Source of the DNA: Desulfobulbaceae bacterium
GTDB taxonomy: Bacteria > Desulfobacterota > Desulfobulbia > Desulfobulbales > UBA5123
DNA length: 11,933 nucleotides
Assembly: GCA_029865195.1 (NCBI GenBank)
Contig: JAOUHH010000050.1
Location: 1 to 11,933 of the forward strand
Direction of reading: 5' to 3'
A program made the translations under genes and the position numbers. Numbering within the stretch: position 1 is the stretch's first letter; the number at the start of each line of letters is the position of its first letter. The notes beneath the pieces are model-generated. The model had not been told where the DNA came from. It searched no databases and saw only the letters and a program-made list of their open reading frames with translations. Shown here one piece after another: positions 1-7,127 of this stretch.

Positions 1-7
1 GAGATAT

Positions 8-2797
8 ATGGATTACCGGGCGACGCTCAACCTGCCCCAGACGAAGTTCAAGATGAAGGCCAGCCTGGCGCAAAACGAGCCGGAGGCGCTGAAGAACTGG
101 GAAAAGGAAGATCTCTACGGCAAGGTGCAGGCGGCCACCGCCGGCCGTCCCCTCTATGTGCTGCACGACGGCCCTCCCTACGCCAACGGGCATCTGCATC
201 TCGGCCACGCCCTCAACAAGATCCTGAAGGACATCATCCTGAAGTCCAAGCGGATGAGCGGCTTTCACTGCCCCTACGTGCCGGGCTGGGATTGCCACGG
301 CCTGCCCATCGAGCACAACGTCGACAAGGAACTGGGCGAGAAGAAGCGGGAGATCCCCAAGCTCTCCTTCCGCGCCGCCTGCCGCAAGTACGCCGAGAAA
401 TGGGTCAAGATCCAGAAGGATGAGTTCAAGCGGCTGGGGGTCCTGGGCGACTGGGAAAACCCCTACCGGACCATCGATTTCGCCTACGAGGCGAGCATCG
501 CCCGCGAGTTCAACCGCTTTCTGCTGAACGGCTCGGTGGTGCGCAGCAAGAAGCCGGTTTACTGGTGCTCCTCCTGCCGTACCGCCCTGGCCGAGGCCGA
601 GGTCGAATACCACGACCACACCTCGCCCTCCATCTACGTGAAATTCCCGGTGGCCGACGACCTGAGCGACTTGGTGCCGGAGCTTGCCGGCAAAAAAACC
701 TTCGTGGTGATCTGGACCACCACCCCCTGGACCCTGCCCGCCAACCTGGCGGTGGCCTTCCATCCCGACTTTCCCTACGCGGCGGTGGAGGTTGCCGGCG
801 AGGTGTGGCTGCTCGCCGAGGGGCTGGTGGAGGAGGCATTTGGCAAATTCGGCATCGAGGAGTACAAGATCCTCGCCACCTTCTCGGCCGCGGGCCTTGA
901 GAATCGCAAGTGCCGGCATCCCTTCCTGGAGCGCGAGTCGCTGATGGTGCTCGCCCCCTACGTCACCCTGGAGAGCGGTACCGGCTGCGTCCATACCGCC
1001 CCCGGCCACGGCCGCGATGACTACATGACCGGCCTCCGCTACAACCTGCCGGTGCTGTCGCCGTTGGACAACGGCGGCTGTTTCACCGACGAGGCCGGGC
1101 CCTATGCGGGGATGAAGATCACCGACGCCAACCGGCCGATCTGCGACGATCTCGCCGCCCGCGGCCTGCTGGTCAAGGAATCGAAGCTCGGCCACAGCTA
1201 TCCGCATTGCTGGCGCTGCAAGCAGCCGGTGATCTTCCGGGCCACCGAGCAGTGGTTCATCTCCATGGACAACAACGACCTGCGCGGCCGGTCGCTGACC
1301 GCCATCAAGCAGGTGGCCTGGACACCCAAGTGGGGGATGGAGCGGATCTACGGGATGGTTGAGGGACGGCCCGACTGGTGTCTTTCCCGGCAGCGCGCCT
1401 GGGGTGTGCCGCTCACCGTCATCTCCTGCGGGCAGTGCGGCCGGATCATGAACGACGAGAAGGTCGCCGAGCGGATCGTCGCCTCCTTTGTCAAGGATGG
1501 CGCCGATGCCTGGTTCAAGCATGAGCCGGCCCAGTATCTCGATCCGGGCGCGACCTGCCCGGACTGCGGCAGTGGCGATTTCGTGCGGGAGGAGGATATC
1601 CTCGATGTCTGGTTCGATTCCGGGGTGAGCTATGCGGCGGTGTGCGAGGAGCGCGGCGAACTCGCTGCGCCGGCCGATCTCTACCTTGAGGGCAGCGACC
1701 AGCATCGCGGCTGGTTTCACAGCTCGCTGCTCGCCTCGGTGGGCACCCGCGGCATTGCCCCCTATCGCGGGGTGCTTACCCACGGCTTTGTCGTGGACGG
1801 GCAGGGCAAGAAGATGAGCAAGAGCATCGGCAACGTCATCGCCCCTGCCGAGGTGATCAAGCAGTACGGGGCCGAGATCCTGCGCCTGTGGGTCGCCTCC
1901 GAGGATTACCGCGACGACGTCAAGATCTCCGACGAGATCCTGCGCCAGCTCTCCGACGCCTACCGCAAGATCCGGAACACCATCCGTTATCTGCTGAGCA
2001 ACCTCTACGACTTCGACCCTGCCGTCCACCGGGTTGAGCCGGCCGCGATGGGCGAGCTCGATCAGTGGGCGCTGTCGCAGTTCGAGCAGTTGAAGCGCAA
2101 GGTGCGGAAGGGGTACGACAACTTCGAGTTCCACGCCGTCTACCATGCACTCTATCACTTCTGCACGGTGACGATGAGCGCCTTGTATCTCGACATCATC
2201 AAGGACCGTCTCTACACCGAGGCGCCCGATTCCCAGGCGCGCCGGGCGGCGCAGACCGTGCTCTACGAGATCGCCGACGGTGTCCTGCGGCTGATGACGC
2301 CGGTCCTTTCCTTTACCGCCGCCGAGGCGTGGGAGCACATGCCCGCCTCCGCCGCGCGCGGCGAGAATGTTTTCCTGGTCGATTTTCCCGCCGACAACGA
2401 CACCTATCTCAAGAAAGAGCTCGATGCCAAATGGGGGCGGCTGCTGGCGGTGCGCTCCGAACTCACCAAGGCGCTGGAGATCGCCCGCCGCGACAAGGTG
2501 ATCGGCCATTCCCTGGAGGCGGAGGTGCTGGTCAAGGTGGAGGGTGAGCTGGCGGATTTCATGGCCGCCAACTGGCAGACCCTGAAGACGATCAGCATCG
2601 TCTCCGACCTGCTTCGGGTGGATGCCCTGGCCGGTGAGGCCTTCAGAGGAGAGGACCTGCCCGAGCTTTCCGTGCAGGTGCGGCCGGCGGCGAGCCAGAA
2701 GTGCGAGCGGTGCTGGACCCGGTGCGAGAGCGTCGGCAAGGATGCGGCGCATCCGTTGCTCTGCGGCCGCTGTCTGGCGGTGGTGAACCAACTGTGA
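8..2797 (+). CDS. ileS: Isoleucine--tRNA ligase (IleRS)
   Basis: Cytoplasmic class I aminoacyl-tRNA synthetase that charges tRNA-Ile with isoleucine and edits mischarged valine. The 929-residue product has the usual length for bacterial IleRS. Seen in order: a HIGH-type signature (HLGH, residues 64-67, within PPYANGHLHLGH), GWDCHGLPIE just after it, the Thr-rich editing-domain signature WTTTPWTLPAN (236-246), GHGRDDY (333-339), the DVWFDSG region, the KMSKS loop (602-606), an anticodon-binding helical region, and a C-terminal zinc knuckle with Cys899, Cys902, Cys919 and Cys922. The ATG at position 8 gives a normal N-terminus; the upstream control region lies outside the window, so a T-box or other leader cannot be judged. 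The stop overlaps the lspA GTG by four bases, which suggests translational coupling. An ileS-lspA pair is a common bacterial arrangement. Confidence 0.98.
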   Translation: MDYRATLNLPQTKFKMKASLAQNEPEALKNWEKEDLYGKVQAATAGRPLYVLHDGPPYANGHLHLGHALNKILKDIILKSKRMSGFHCPYVPGWDCHGLPIEHNVDKELGEKKREIPKLSFRAACRKYAEKWVKIQKDEFKRLGVLGDWENPYRTIDFAYEASIAREFNRFLLNGSVVRSKKPVYWCSSCRTALAEAEVEYHDHTSPSIYVKFPVADDLSDLVPELAGKKTFVVIWTTTPWTLPANLAVAFHPDFPYAAVEVAGEVWLLAEGLVEEAFGKFGIEEYKILATFSAAGLENRKCRHPFLERESLMVLAPYVTLESGTGCVHTAPGHGRDDYMTGLRYNLPVLSPLDNGGCFTDEAGPYAGMKITDANRPICDDLAARGLLVKESKLGHSYPHCWRCKQPVIFRATEQWFISMDNNDLRGRSLTAIKQVAWTPKWGMERIYGMVEGRPDWCLSRQRAWGVPLTVISCGQCGRIMNDEKVAERIVASFVKDGADAWFKHEPAQYLDPGATCPDCGSGDFVREEDILDVWFDSGVSYAAVCEERGELAAPADLYLEGSDQHRGWFHSSLLASVGTRGIAPYRGVLTHGFVVDGQGKKMSKSIGNVIAPAEVIKQYGAEILRLWVASEDYRDDVKISDEILRQLSDAYRKIRNTIRYLLSNLYDFDPAVHRVEPAAMGELDQWALSQFEQLKRKVRKGYDNFEFHAVYHALYHFCTVTMSALYLDIIKDRLYTEAPDSQARRAAQTVLYEIADGVLRLMTPVLSFTAAEAWEHMPASAARGENVFLVDFPADNDTYLKKELDAKWGRLLAVRSELTKALEIARRDKVIGHSLEAEVLVKVEGELADFMAANWQTLKTISIVSDLLRVDALAGEAFRGEDLPELSVQVRPAASQKCERCWTRCESVGKDAAHPLLCGRCLAVVNQL

Positions 2798-3303
2798 GCC
2801 GCGCGACCTCTGTTGCCGCCCTGCTGTCCACCTCGGCCCTGGTCGTGTTCCTGGATCAGCTCAGCAAGTGGTGGGTGATGAACTCCTTTGCGCTGTTCGA
2901 GTCACGGCCGGTGATCGACGGGTTTTTCAACCTCGTCTTCGTCACCAACTCCGGTGCCGCCTTCGGCTTGCTGGCCGGACCGCAGGTGTGGTGGCGGCAG
3001 CTCTTTTTCGTGTCGGCGGCAGTCCTGGCGCTGGGGATTCTGGTCGTCGCCTATCGGCATTATCGCTGTCAGGGCGCGATCTGGGTGGTTGCCATCGCCC
3101 TGGTGGCGGGCGGGGCGGTGGGGAACCTCGTCGACCGGCTGCGGTTCGGGGCGGTTATCGATTTTCTGGATTTCTATATACAAACACATCACTGGCCGGC
3201 GTTCAACGTGGCCGACTCGGCGATTACCGTCGGGATCGGACTCTTTTTCCTGGCCAGTCTGCGGGCCGAGTCGCACGGCGATGTCGGCGGGAGCGAGGAG
3301 TAG
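2794..3303 (+). CDS. lspA: Lipoprotein signal peptidase (signal peptidase II)
   Basis: Inner-membrane aspartyl protease that cleaves the signal peptide of prolipoproteins after the lipobox Cys has been lipidated. The 169-residue product has four hydrophobic segments (about residues 7-24, 66-86, 95-112 and 140-156) and the family signatures: Asp21, TNSGAAFG (51-58), GNLVDR (110-115) with catalytic Asp114, and FNVADS (137-142) with catalytic Asp141. The start is taken as the GTG at 2794 because it gives the normal family length and a four-base overlap with the ileS stop; an upstream in-frame ATG at 2701 would add 31 non-hydrophobic residues unlike the family. The fabD start follows its stop after three bases. 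The lipoprotein-like gene at the right edge is a possible substrate, by inference only. Confidence 0.97.
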   Translation: MSRATSVAALLSTSALVVFLDQLSKWWVMNSFALFESRPVIDGFFNLVFVTNSGAAFGLLAGPQVWWRQLFFVSAAVLALGILVVAYRHYRCQGAIWVVAIALVAGGAVGNLVDRLRFGAVIDFLDFYIQTHHWPAFNVADSAITVGIGLFFLASLRAESHGDVGGSEE

Positions 3304-3306
3304 CAG

Positions 3307-4263
3307 ATGGCGACCAACGATGGGAAGAAAATAGCGTTTCTTTTTCCGGGACAGGGTTCCCAGTTTCTCGGCATGACCAAGGGGTTTCGTGACCTGGACC
3401 CCCAGTGCGGCGAGTTGATGGCGCTGGCGGAAAAGGCAAGCGGCCTGCCGCTGACCACCCTTTGCGATGAGGGGCCGATGGAGGAGTTGACCCGCACCCT
3501 GCACCTGCAGCCGGCAATGACCGCTGCCAACCTGATCTGCCACCAGGCGCTGGTCAAGGCCGGCGTCAAGGCCGATTACTGCTGCGGCCATTCCCTGGGC
3601 GAGTACGGCGCGCTCTGCGCGGCCGGGGTGCTGTCGGTGGAGGATACCCTGAAGCTGGTTACGGAGCGTGGGCGGCTCATGGAGCGCGAGGCGGCAGCGC
3701 ATCCCGGCGCCATGCGGGCGGTGGTCAAGCTCGGGATCGAGGAGGTGGAGGAGATCATCGCCCAGGTGCGGAGCGGCGTCCTCTGTGTCGCCAACCACAA
3801 TTCGGCCCAGCAGATCGTCATCTCCGGCGAGGAAGGGCCGGTGGAGGAGGCGGCGAAGCTGGTGGCCGACCGGGGCGGCAAGGCGATCCCCCTCAAGGTG
3901 AGTGGGCCCTGGCACAGCGAGTTGATCGGCGGCGCGGTTGCGGATTTTGCCGCCGCCATGGCCAAGATCGATTTCCGCGCGCCGGCGGTGCCGATCCTCT
4001 TCAACGTCACCGCCGCTACCGAGACCGATCCGGCGGCGATCCGGGAGATCATGGCCCGGCAGATCTCGTCGCGGGTGCGCTGGTTTGAAACCGTGCAACG
4101 GCTGATGGCCGAGGATGTGCGGATCTTTATCGAGGTAGGGCCGAAAAACGTCCTCACCGGCCTGTTGAAAAAAATCATCCCGGATGGGTATGCGCATCAA
4201 GCCTTGCAGGTGGACTCTCCCGAAACCCTGGCCGCTTGTCTTGCCGAGATAGCCGGCGGCTGA
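3307..4263 (+). CDS. fabD: Malonyl-CoA:acyl carrier protein transacylase
   Basis: Cytoplasmic enzyme of type II fatty acid synthesis that moves malonyl groups from CoA to acyl carrier protein. The 318-residue product matches the family length. Visible signatures are GQGSQ (15-19), the nucleophile elbow GHSLGEYGA (94-102) with catalytic Ser96, Arg121 in the position expected to hold the malonyl carboxylate, VANHNSAQQIVISG (161-174), and the catalytic His203 in GPWHSEL. The ATG follows a GAGGAG ribosome binding site at 3295-3300 that overlaps the end of lspA. No other fab gene lies in the window, so fabD here is separated from the usual fabH/fabG/acpP cluster. A strong terminator follows 28 bases after the stop. 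A polyketide-synthase acyltransferase is unlikely given the free-standing length and housekeeping context. Confidence 0.96.
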   Translation: MATNDGKKIAFLFPGQGSQFLGMTKGFRDLDPQCGELMALAEKASGLPLTTLCDEGPMEELTRTLHLQPAMTAANLICHQALVKAGVKADYCCGHSLGEYGALCAAGVLSVEDTLKLVTERGRLMEREAAAHPGAMRAVVKLGIEEVEEIIAQVRSGVLCVANHNSAQQIVISGEEGPVEEAAKLVADRGGKAIPLKVSGPWHSELIGGAVADFAAAMAKIDFRAPAVPILFNVTAATETDPAAIREIMARQISSRVRWFETVQRLMAEDVRIFIEVGPKNVLTGLLKKIIPDGYAHQALQVDSPETLAACLAEIAGG

Positions 4264-4291
4264 TCGCGCGTTTCGGGCAAAAAGCTGTCGC

Positions 4292-4328
4292 CGGGGCGGG
4301 GTCGTGGACCTCGCCCCGTTATTTTTTT
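4292..4328 (+). terminator. Intrinsic terminator after fabD
   Basis: Positions 4292-4301 (CGGGGCGGGG) pair with 4309-4318 (CCTCGCCCCG) in a 10-bp stem with one G-U pair and a 7-nt loop. TTA and then a run of seven Ts at 4322-4328 follow. This separates the ileS-lspA-fabD unit from ffh. Confidence 0.93.
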
Positions 4329-4366
4329 GGTAGTCCATCGTCCTGAAAATATCCCACCGGTTGTGC

Positions 4367-4395
4367 TTGACATCTGCTGGCGAGGCAAGTATCTT
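4367..4395 (+). promoter_or_regulatory. Sigma70 promoter for ffh and downstream genes
   Basis: A perfect -35 hexamer TTGACA at 4367-4372 and a -10 hexamer TATCTT (4 of 6 consensus bases) at 4390-4395 are separated by exactly 17 bases. The site lies between the fabD terminator and ffh. Transcription should start near 4401-4403, which gives a leader of about 105 nt before the ffh ATG. No transcript data are available, but this is the best-formed promoter in the window. Confidence 0.8.
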
Positions 4396-4400
4396 TGTCG

Positions 4401-4505
4401 GATTTTCCAAAGTGGGCGTTTGCTGTATGCCGTTGTGCGCCCCGGACATGCTGATGAAACTCTGCGGCGGGCAACGACCCGGCCGTTTTTTTGTAGAGAG
4501 AGCCG
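4401..4505 (+). promoter_or_regulatory. ffh leader with candidate attenuator structures
   Basis: The predicted 5' leader contains three mutually exclusive pairings. Helix A pairs 4414-4418 (GGGCG) with 4438-4442 (CGCCC). Helix B pairs 4431-4441 with 4466-4476: five Watson-Crick pairs CGTTG/CAACG, a U-G pair, one G-G mismatch, then four pairs CGCC/GGCG. Helix C is the terminator-like hairpin at 4465-4485. B uses the 5' arm of C, and A uses part of the 5' strand of B, so the set reads as anti-antiterminator, antiterminator and terminator. I recognise no known riboswitch or SRP RNA motif in it. The regulatory role is inferred; the base pairing is read from the sequence. Confidence 0.5.
4465..4492 (+). 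terminator. Terminator-like hairpin just upstream of ffh
   Basis: Positions 4465-4471 (CGGCGGG) pair with 4478-4485 (CCCGGCCG) with one bulged G at 4482 and a CAACGA loop. A run of seven Ts at 4486-4492 follows directly. The hairpin sits about 90 nt after the predicted transcription start and 13 nt before the ffh ATG, so termination here would yield a short RNA of about 90 nt instead of ffh mRNA. Confidence 0.65.
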
Positions 4506-5870
4506 ATGTTTGACAATCTTTCCGACCGGTTGAGCGGTGTCTTCAAGAAGCTGCGCGGCCACGGCAAGCTGAGTGATGAAAATATCAAGGAGGCGATGCG
4601 CGAGGTGCGCATGGCGCTGCTTGAGGCCGATGTCAACTTCACGGTTGTCAAGGATTTCATCGCCGCGGTGCAGGAAAAGGCGGTTGGCCGGGAGGTGCTG
4701 GACAGCCTCTCGCCGGGGCAGCAGATCGTCAAGGTTGTCCACGACGAGCTGATCGAACTGCTCGGCGGCAAGACCGAATCCCTCGATCTGGGCGGTCGGC
4801 AACCGGCGGTGATCATGATGGCGGGTCTGCAGGGATCCGGCAAGACCACCTCCATCGGCAAGCTCGCCAAGTTGTTGAAGGGCCAGGGCCGCAAGCCCTA
4901 TCTGGTGCCGGCCGATGTCTATCGCCCCGCCGCCATCGAGCAGTTGCGGGTGCTGGGCGAGCAGATCGGCGTCGAGGTGCATTCGTCCACCGCTGATCAG
5001 GACCCGGTCTTCATCTGCCGGCAGGCGGTTGAGGCCGCGCGGGCGCGGGGATTGAACACCGTCCTCATCGATACCGCCGGTCGGCTCCATGTCGACGAAG
5101 AGTTGATGGGGGAACTGGTCCGGATCAAGGAAGCGGTCAATCCGGCGGAAATCCTCTTTGTCGCCGACGCCATGACCGGTCAGGACGCGGTCAACGTTGC
5201 CGACAAGTTCAATCAGGATCTGGCGATCACCGGCGTGGTGCTCACCAAGCTTGAGGGTGACGCCCGCGGCGGTGCCGCGCTGTCCATCAAGAAGGTGACC
5301 CGCCGGCCGATCAAGTTTGTCGGTGTCGGCGAGGGGATGGACGCCCTTGATGTCTTCCATCCCGACCGGATGGCCTCTCGGATTCTGGGGATGGGCGATG
5401 TTCTGTCCCTGATCGAGAGAGCCGAGGCGGTGGTCGACAAGAAGGAGTCGGCCCGGCTCGCCAAGAAGATCAGCAAGAACGCCTTTACGCTGGAGGACTT
5501 TCGCGGTCAGATCCAGCAGATCAAGAAGATGGGCAGCCTTGAGCAGATCATGGGGATGATCCCGGGCATGAATCAGCTCAAGCAGTTGAAGAACATGCCC
5601 AAGCCCGATGAGCGGGAGCTGGTCCGGGTGGAATCGATCATCAACTCGATGACCAGGGACGAGCGGAACAACCATCTGATCATCAACGCCAGCCGCCGGC
5701 AGCGGATAGCCAACGGCAGCGGCACCTCGCTGCAGGATGTCAACAAGGTGCTGAAAAGCTACGGCGACATGCTGAAGATGATGAAGAAGATGAGCGGCAA
5801 GGGCATGTTCGGTGCCGTCGGCGCCGGGGGCGGCAAGAAACGGAAGCTGCCCAAGGGGCTTCGCCGCTGA
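4506..5870 (+). CDS. ffh: Signal recognition particle protein (SRP54 homologue)
   Basis: GTPase subunit of the signal recognition particle; with the small SRP RNA it binds signal sequences at the ribosome and delivers nascent inner-membrane proteins to FtsY. The 454-residue product has the N domain (about 1-95), the G domain with P-loop GLQGSGKTT (107-115), DVYRPAA (137-143), DTAGR (189-193), TKLEGD (247-252) and GVGEG (273-277), and the Met-rich M domain (about 320-454) with the RNA-binding stretch SRRQRIANGSG (397-407) and a basic tail. The start codon is preceded by a weak GAGAGAG purine stretch at 4496-4502, right after the T-run of the leader hairpin. Expression may therefore depend on read-through of that hairpin. 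Neither FtsY nor the SRP RNA gene is in the window. Confidence 0.98.
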   Translation: MFDNLSDRLSGVFKKLRGHGKLSDENIKEAMREVRMALLEADVNFTVVKDFIAAVQEKAVGREVLDSLSPGQQIVKVVHDELIELLGGKTESLDLGGRQPAVIMMAGLQGSGKTTSIGKLAKLLKGQGRKPYLVPADVYRPAAIEQLRVLGEQIGVEVHSSTADQDPVFICRQAVEAARARGLNTVLIDTAGRLHVDEELMGELVRIKEAVNPAEILFVADAMTGQDAVNVADKFNQDLAITGVVLTKLEGDARGGAALSIKKVTRRPIKFVGVGEGMDALDVFHPDRMASRILGMGDVLSLIERAEAVVDKKESARLAKKISKNAFTLEDFRGQIQQIKKMGSLEQIMGMIPGMNQLKQLKNMPKPDERELVRVESIINSMTRDERNNHLIINASRRQRIANGSGTSLQDVNKVLKSYGDMLKMMKKMSGKGMFGAVGAGGGKKRKLPKGLRR

Positions 5871-5962
5871 GGCGGGTGGCAGGGCAGTAAGGCAAAGAAT
5901 CCGGGGCGATGCCGAGGCACCGACCCGCACATGATACACAGTTTAAGAGAACGAGCAACCAT

Positions 5963-5988
5963 GTCCGCCTACGGCAGCGTCGGCGGAC
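5963..5988 (+). promoter_or_regulatory. Stem-loop in the leader of rpsP
   Basis: Positions 5963-5969 (GTCCGCC) pair perfectly with 5982-5988 (GGCGGAC). After a single T-C mismatch, 5971-5973 (ACG) pair with 5978-5980 (CGT) around a GCAG tetraloop. No T-run follows, so it is not a terminator. It ends 8 bases before the rpsP ribosome binding site AGGAGGA (5997-6003). It may be an RNA-processing or ribosomal-protein control site in the 142-base ffh-rpsP gap; the role is inferred. Confidence 0.45.
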
Positions 5989-6012
5989 AACACCTCAGGA
6001 GGAACAGCAAGA

Positions 6013-6267
6013 ATGGCAGTCAGGATTCGTTTGAGCAGGCATGGCAGAAAGAAAAAACCCTTTTACCGGATCGTTGTTGCGAGCGCGGAAGCGGCCCGTG
6101 ACGGCAAGTTTCTCGAGGTCGTAGGCACCTATGATCCGTTGCAGAACCCTGCCGCCATCACCTTCAAGCAGGATAAGCTGCAGGCATGGCTGGACAAGGG
6201 CGCACTGCCCACCGATACCGTAAAAAGCCTGATCGTGAAGCATGCTGCAACCGCAGCAGCGGAATAA
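6013..6267 (+). CDS. rpsP: 30S ribosomal protein S16
   Basis: Small-subunit protein needed for assembly of the 5' domain of 16S rRNA. The 84-residue product has the diagnostic N-terminus MAVRIRLSRHGRKKKPFYRI, then DGKFLEVVGTYDP (30-42) and the C-terminal GALPTDTVKSLI segment. The ATG has an excellent Shine-Dalgarno sequence, AGGAGGA at 5997-6003, nine bases upstream, as expected for a highly expressed ribosomal protein. khpA starts six bases after its stop. No clear promoter was found in the ffh-rpsP gap, so it may be co-transcribed with ffh; the leader stem-loop upstream could set its level separately. Confidence 0.98.
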   Translation: MAVRIRLSRHGRKKKPFYRIVVASAEAARDGKFLEVVGTYDPLQNPAAITFKQDKLQAWLDKGALPTDTVKSLIVKHAATAAAE

Positions 6268-6273
6268 TCACCG

Positions 6274-6504
6274 ATGAAGGAACTGGTAACCTTCATCGCC
6301 AGTTCGTTGGTTGATAACCCCGATGCCGTACAGGTCAACGAGGTTGATCAGGATGACACGGTGGTTTATGAATTGCGGGTCGCCAAGGAGGATCTTGGCA
6401 AGGTGATCGGCAAGCAGGGACGGACGGCGCGCGCCATCCGTGCCTTGCTGACCGCCACCGCCGGCAAGACCAACCGCAAGGCGAGACTGGAAATTGTTGA
6501 GTAA
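6274..6504 (+). CDS. khpA: KH domain RNA-binding protein KhpA (YlqC family)
   Basis: Small single-KH-domain protein of 76 residues. The KH signature is visible as KVIGKQGRTARAIR (43-56), with the GxxG loop GKQG at 46-49, followed by a short C-terminal strand. Homologues between rpsP and rimM bind RNA, often together with KhpB (Jag), and affect small-RNA function, ribosome biogenesis or cell growth depending on the species; the role here is not shown by the sequence. The start is six bases after the rpsP stop with no strong ribosome binding site, so translation probably relies on ribosomes finishing rpsP. The family call is firm, the cellular role is not. Confidence 0.94.
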   Translation: MKELVTFIASSLVDNPDAVQVNEVDQDDTVVYELRVAKEDLGKVIGKQGRTARAIRALLTATAGKTNRKARLEIVE

Positions 6505-6523
6505 GGGCGTGGTGCGGCGTTCC

Positions 6524-6536
6524 GGAGGACGGCTTG
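6524..6536 (+). promoter_or_regulatory. Ribosome binding site fixing the rimM TTG start
   Basis: GGAGGA at 6524-6529 lies four bases before the TTG at 6534. An in-frame TGA at 6498 and the absence of any in-frame ATG or GTG between it and the conserved N-terminus leave TTG as the only reasonable start. Confidence 0.8.
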
Positions 6537-7058
6537 GAAGACCCGGATGATTATCTGCTGATCGGCAAGGTGGTCAAGGCCCACGGCATCAAGGGCGAGG
6601 TGAAGTTCAAGCCCTATGCCGACGATGTAAGCAATGTCCCCCACTACGATGCCATGCTTCTCCGGAAGCCCGCGAGTGATGAAGGGTTGCTCTGTGACGT
6701 CAGCAACTGGCGGCTTGCCGGCAAGCAGGCGATCCTCAAGTTTGAGGGCGTCGATACCTGCAACGACGCGGAAGCACTGGTCGGCCTTGAGGTGTGGGTC
6801 GACAAGTCGGCGTTGCCGCCGTTGGCGGAGGATGAGTTCTACTGGCACGAATTCGAAGGGCTGCGGGTGGTTACCGACGAGGGCCGTGAACTCGGCACCG
6901 TCGCCGCCCTGATGGCCACCGGCCCCTACGATGTGCTGGTGGTGCGCGGCCGCGGGCATGAGTATCTGATTCCGGCCCGCAACGAGTTTATTGCCGGGCG
7001 GGACGGCGACACCCTGATCGTGTCGCTGCCGGACGGCCTGTTGGAAATGAACAAATGA
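6534..7058 (+). CDS. rimM: Ribosome maturation factor RimM
   Basis: Assembly factor that binds S19 and helps mature the head of the 30S subunit. The 174-residue product has the two expected domains: an N-terminal beta barrel (about 8-92) with GKVVKAHGIKGEVK (11-24), and a PRC-barrel domain (about 98-172) with EFYWHEFEGL (101-110), PYDVLVV (131-137) and YLIPARNEFI (144-153). Initiation is at a TTG codon with a strong GGAGGA ribosome binding site. It sits between khpA (29-base gap) and trmD (69-base gap), the order found in many bacteria. The TTG start may lower its yield relative to S16. Confidence 0.96.
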   Translation: MEDPDDYLLIGKVVKAHGIKGEVKFKPYADDVSNVPHYDAMLLRKPASDEGLLCDVSNWRLAGKQAILKFEGVDTCNDAEALVGLEVWVDKSALPPLAEDEFYWHEFEGLRVVTDEGRELGTVAALMATGPYDVLVVRGRGHEYLIPARNEFIAGRDGDTLIVSLPDGLLEMNK

Positions 7059-7127
7059 GGGTGAGCCCTCCCCTCGGCGATGGGGGTGTGACGAAGGTCG
7101 TTGCGGCCGGAGAGCAAGGTTTGCGCC

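Noticed and set aside
2902..4449. Long antisense reading frame of 515 codons opposite lspA and fabD
   Set aside because: It runs antisense to clear lspA and fabD genes, has no recognisable domain, and crosses the terminator and promoter region. Such frames arise from GC-rich codon bias.
4451..4460. CTGATGAAAC, resembling part of a hammerhead ribozyme core
   Set aside because: The separate GAAA segment after a stem II, the other stems and a cleavage site are missing; a chance match.
4401..4492. SRP RNA (ffs) in the ffh leader
   Set aside because: The size fits, but the conserved domain IV hairpin with its GGAA tetraloop and flanking internal loop is absent.
4197..5939. Long antisense reading frame of 580 codons opposite ffh
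   Set aside because: Shadow of ffh; the protein is low in complexity with no family signature.
5931..6101. Frame of about 56 codons starting with ATG at 5931 and overlapping rpsP out of frame
   Set aside because: No ribosome binding site, no family resemblance, and it overlaps the well-supported S16 gene.
7101..7127. Longer trmD starting at TTG 7101
   Set aside because: The conserved TrmD N-terminus begins at the ATG at 7128.
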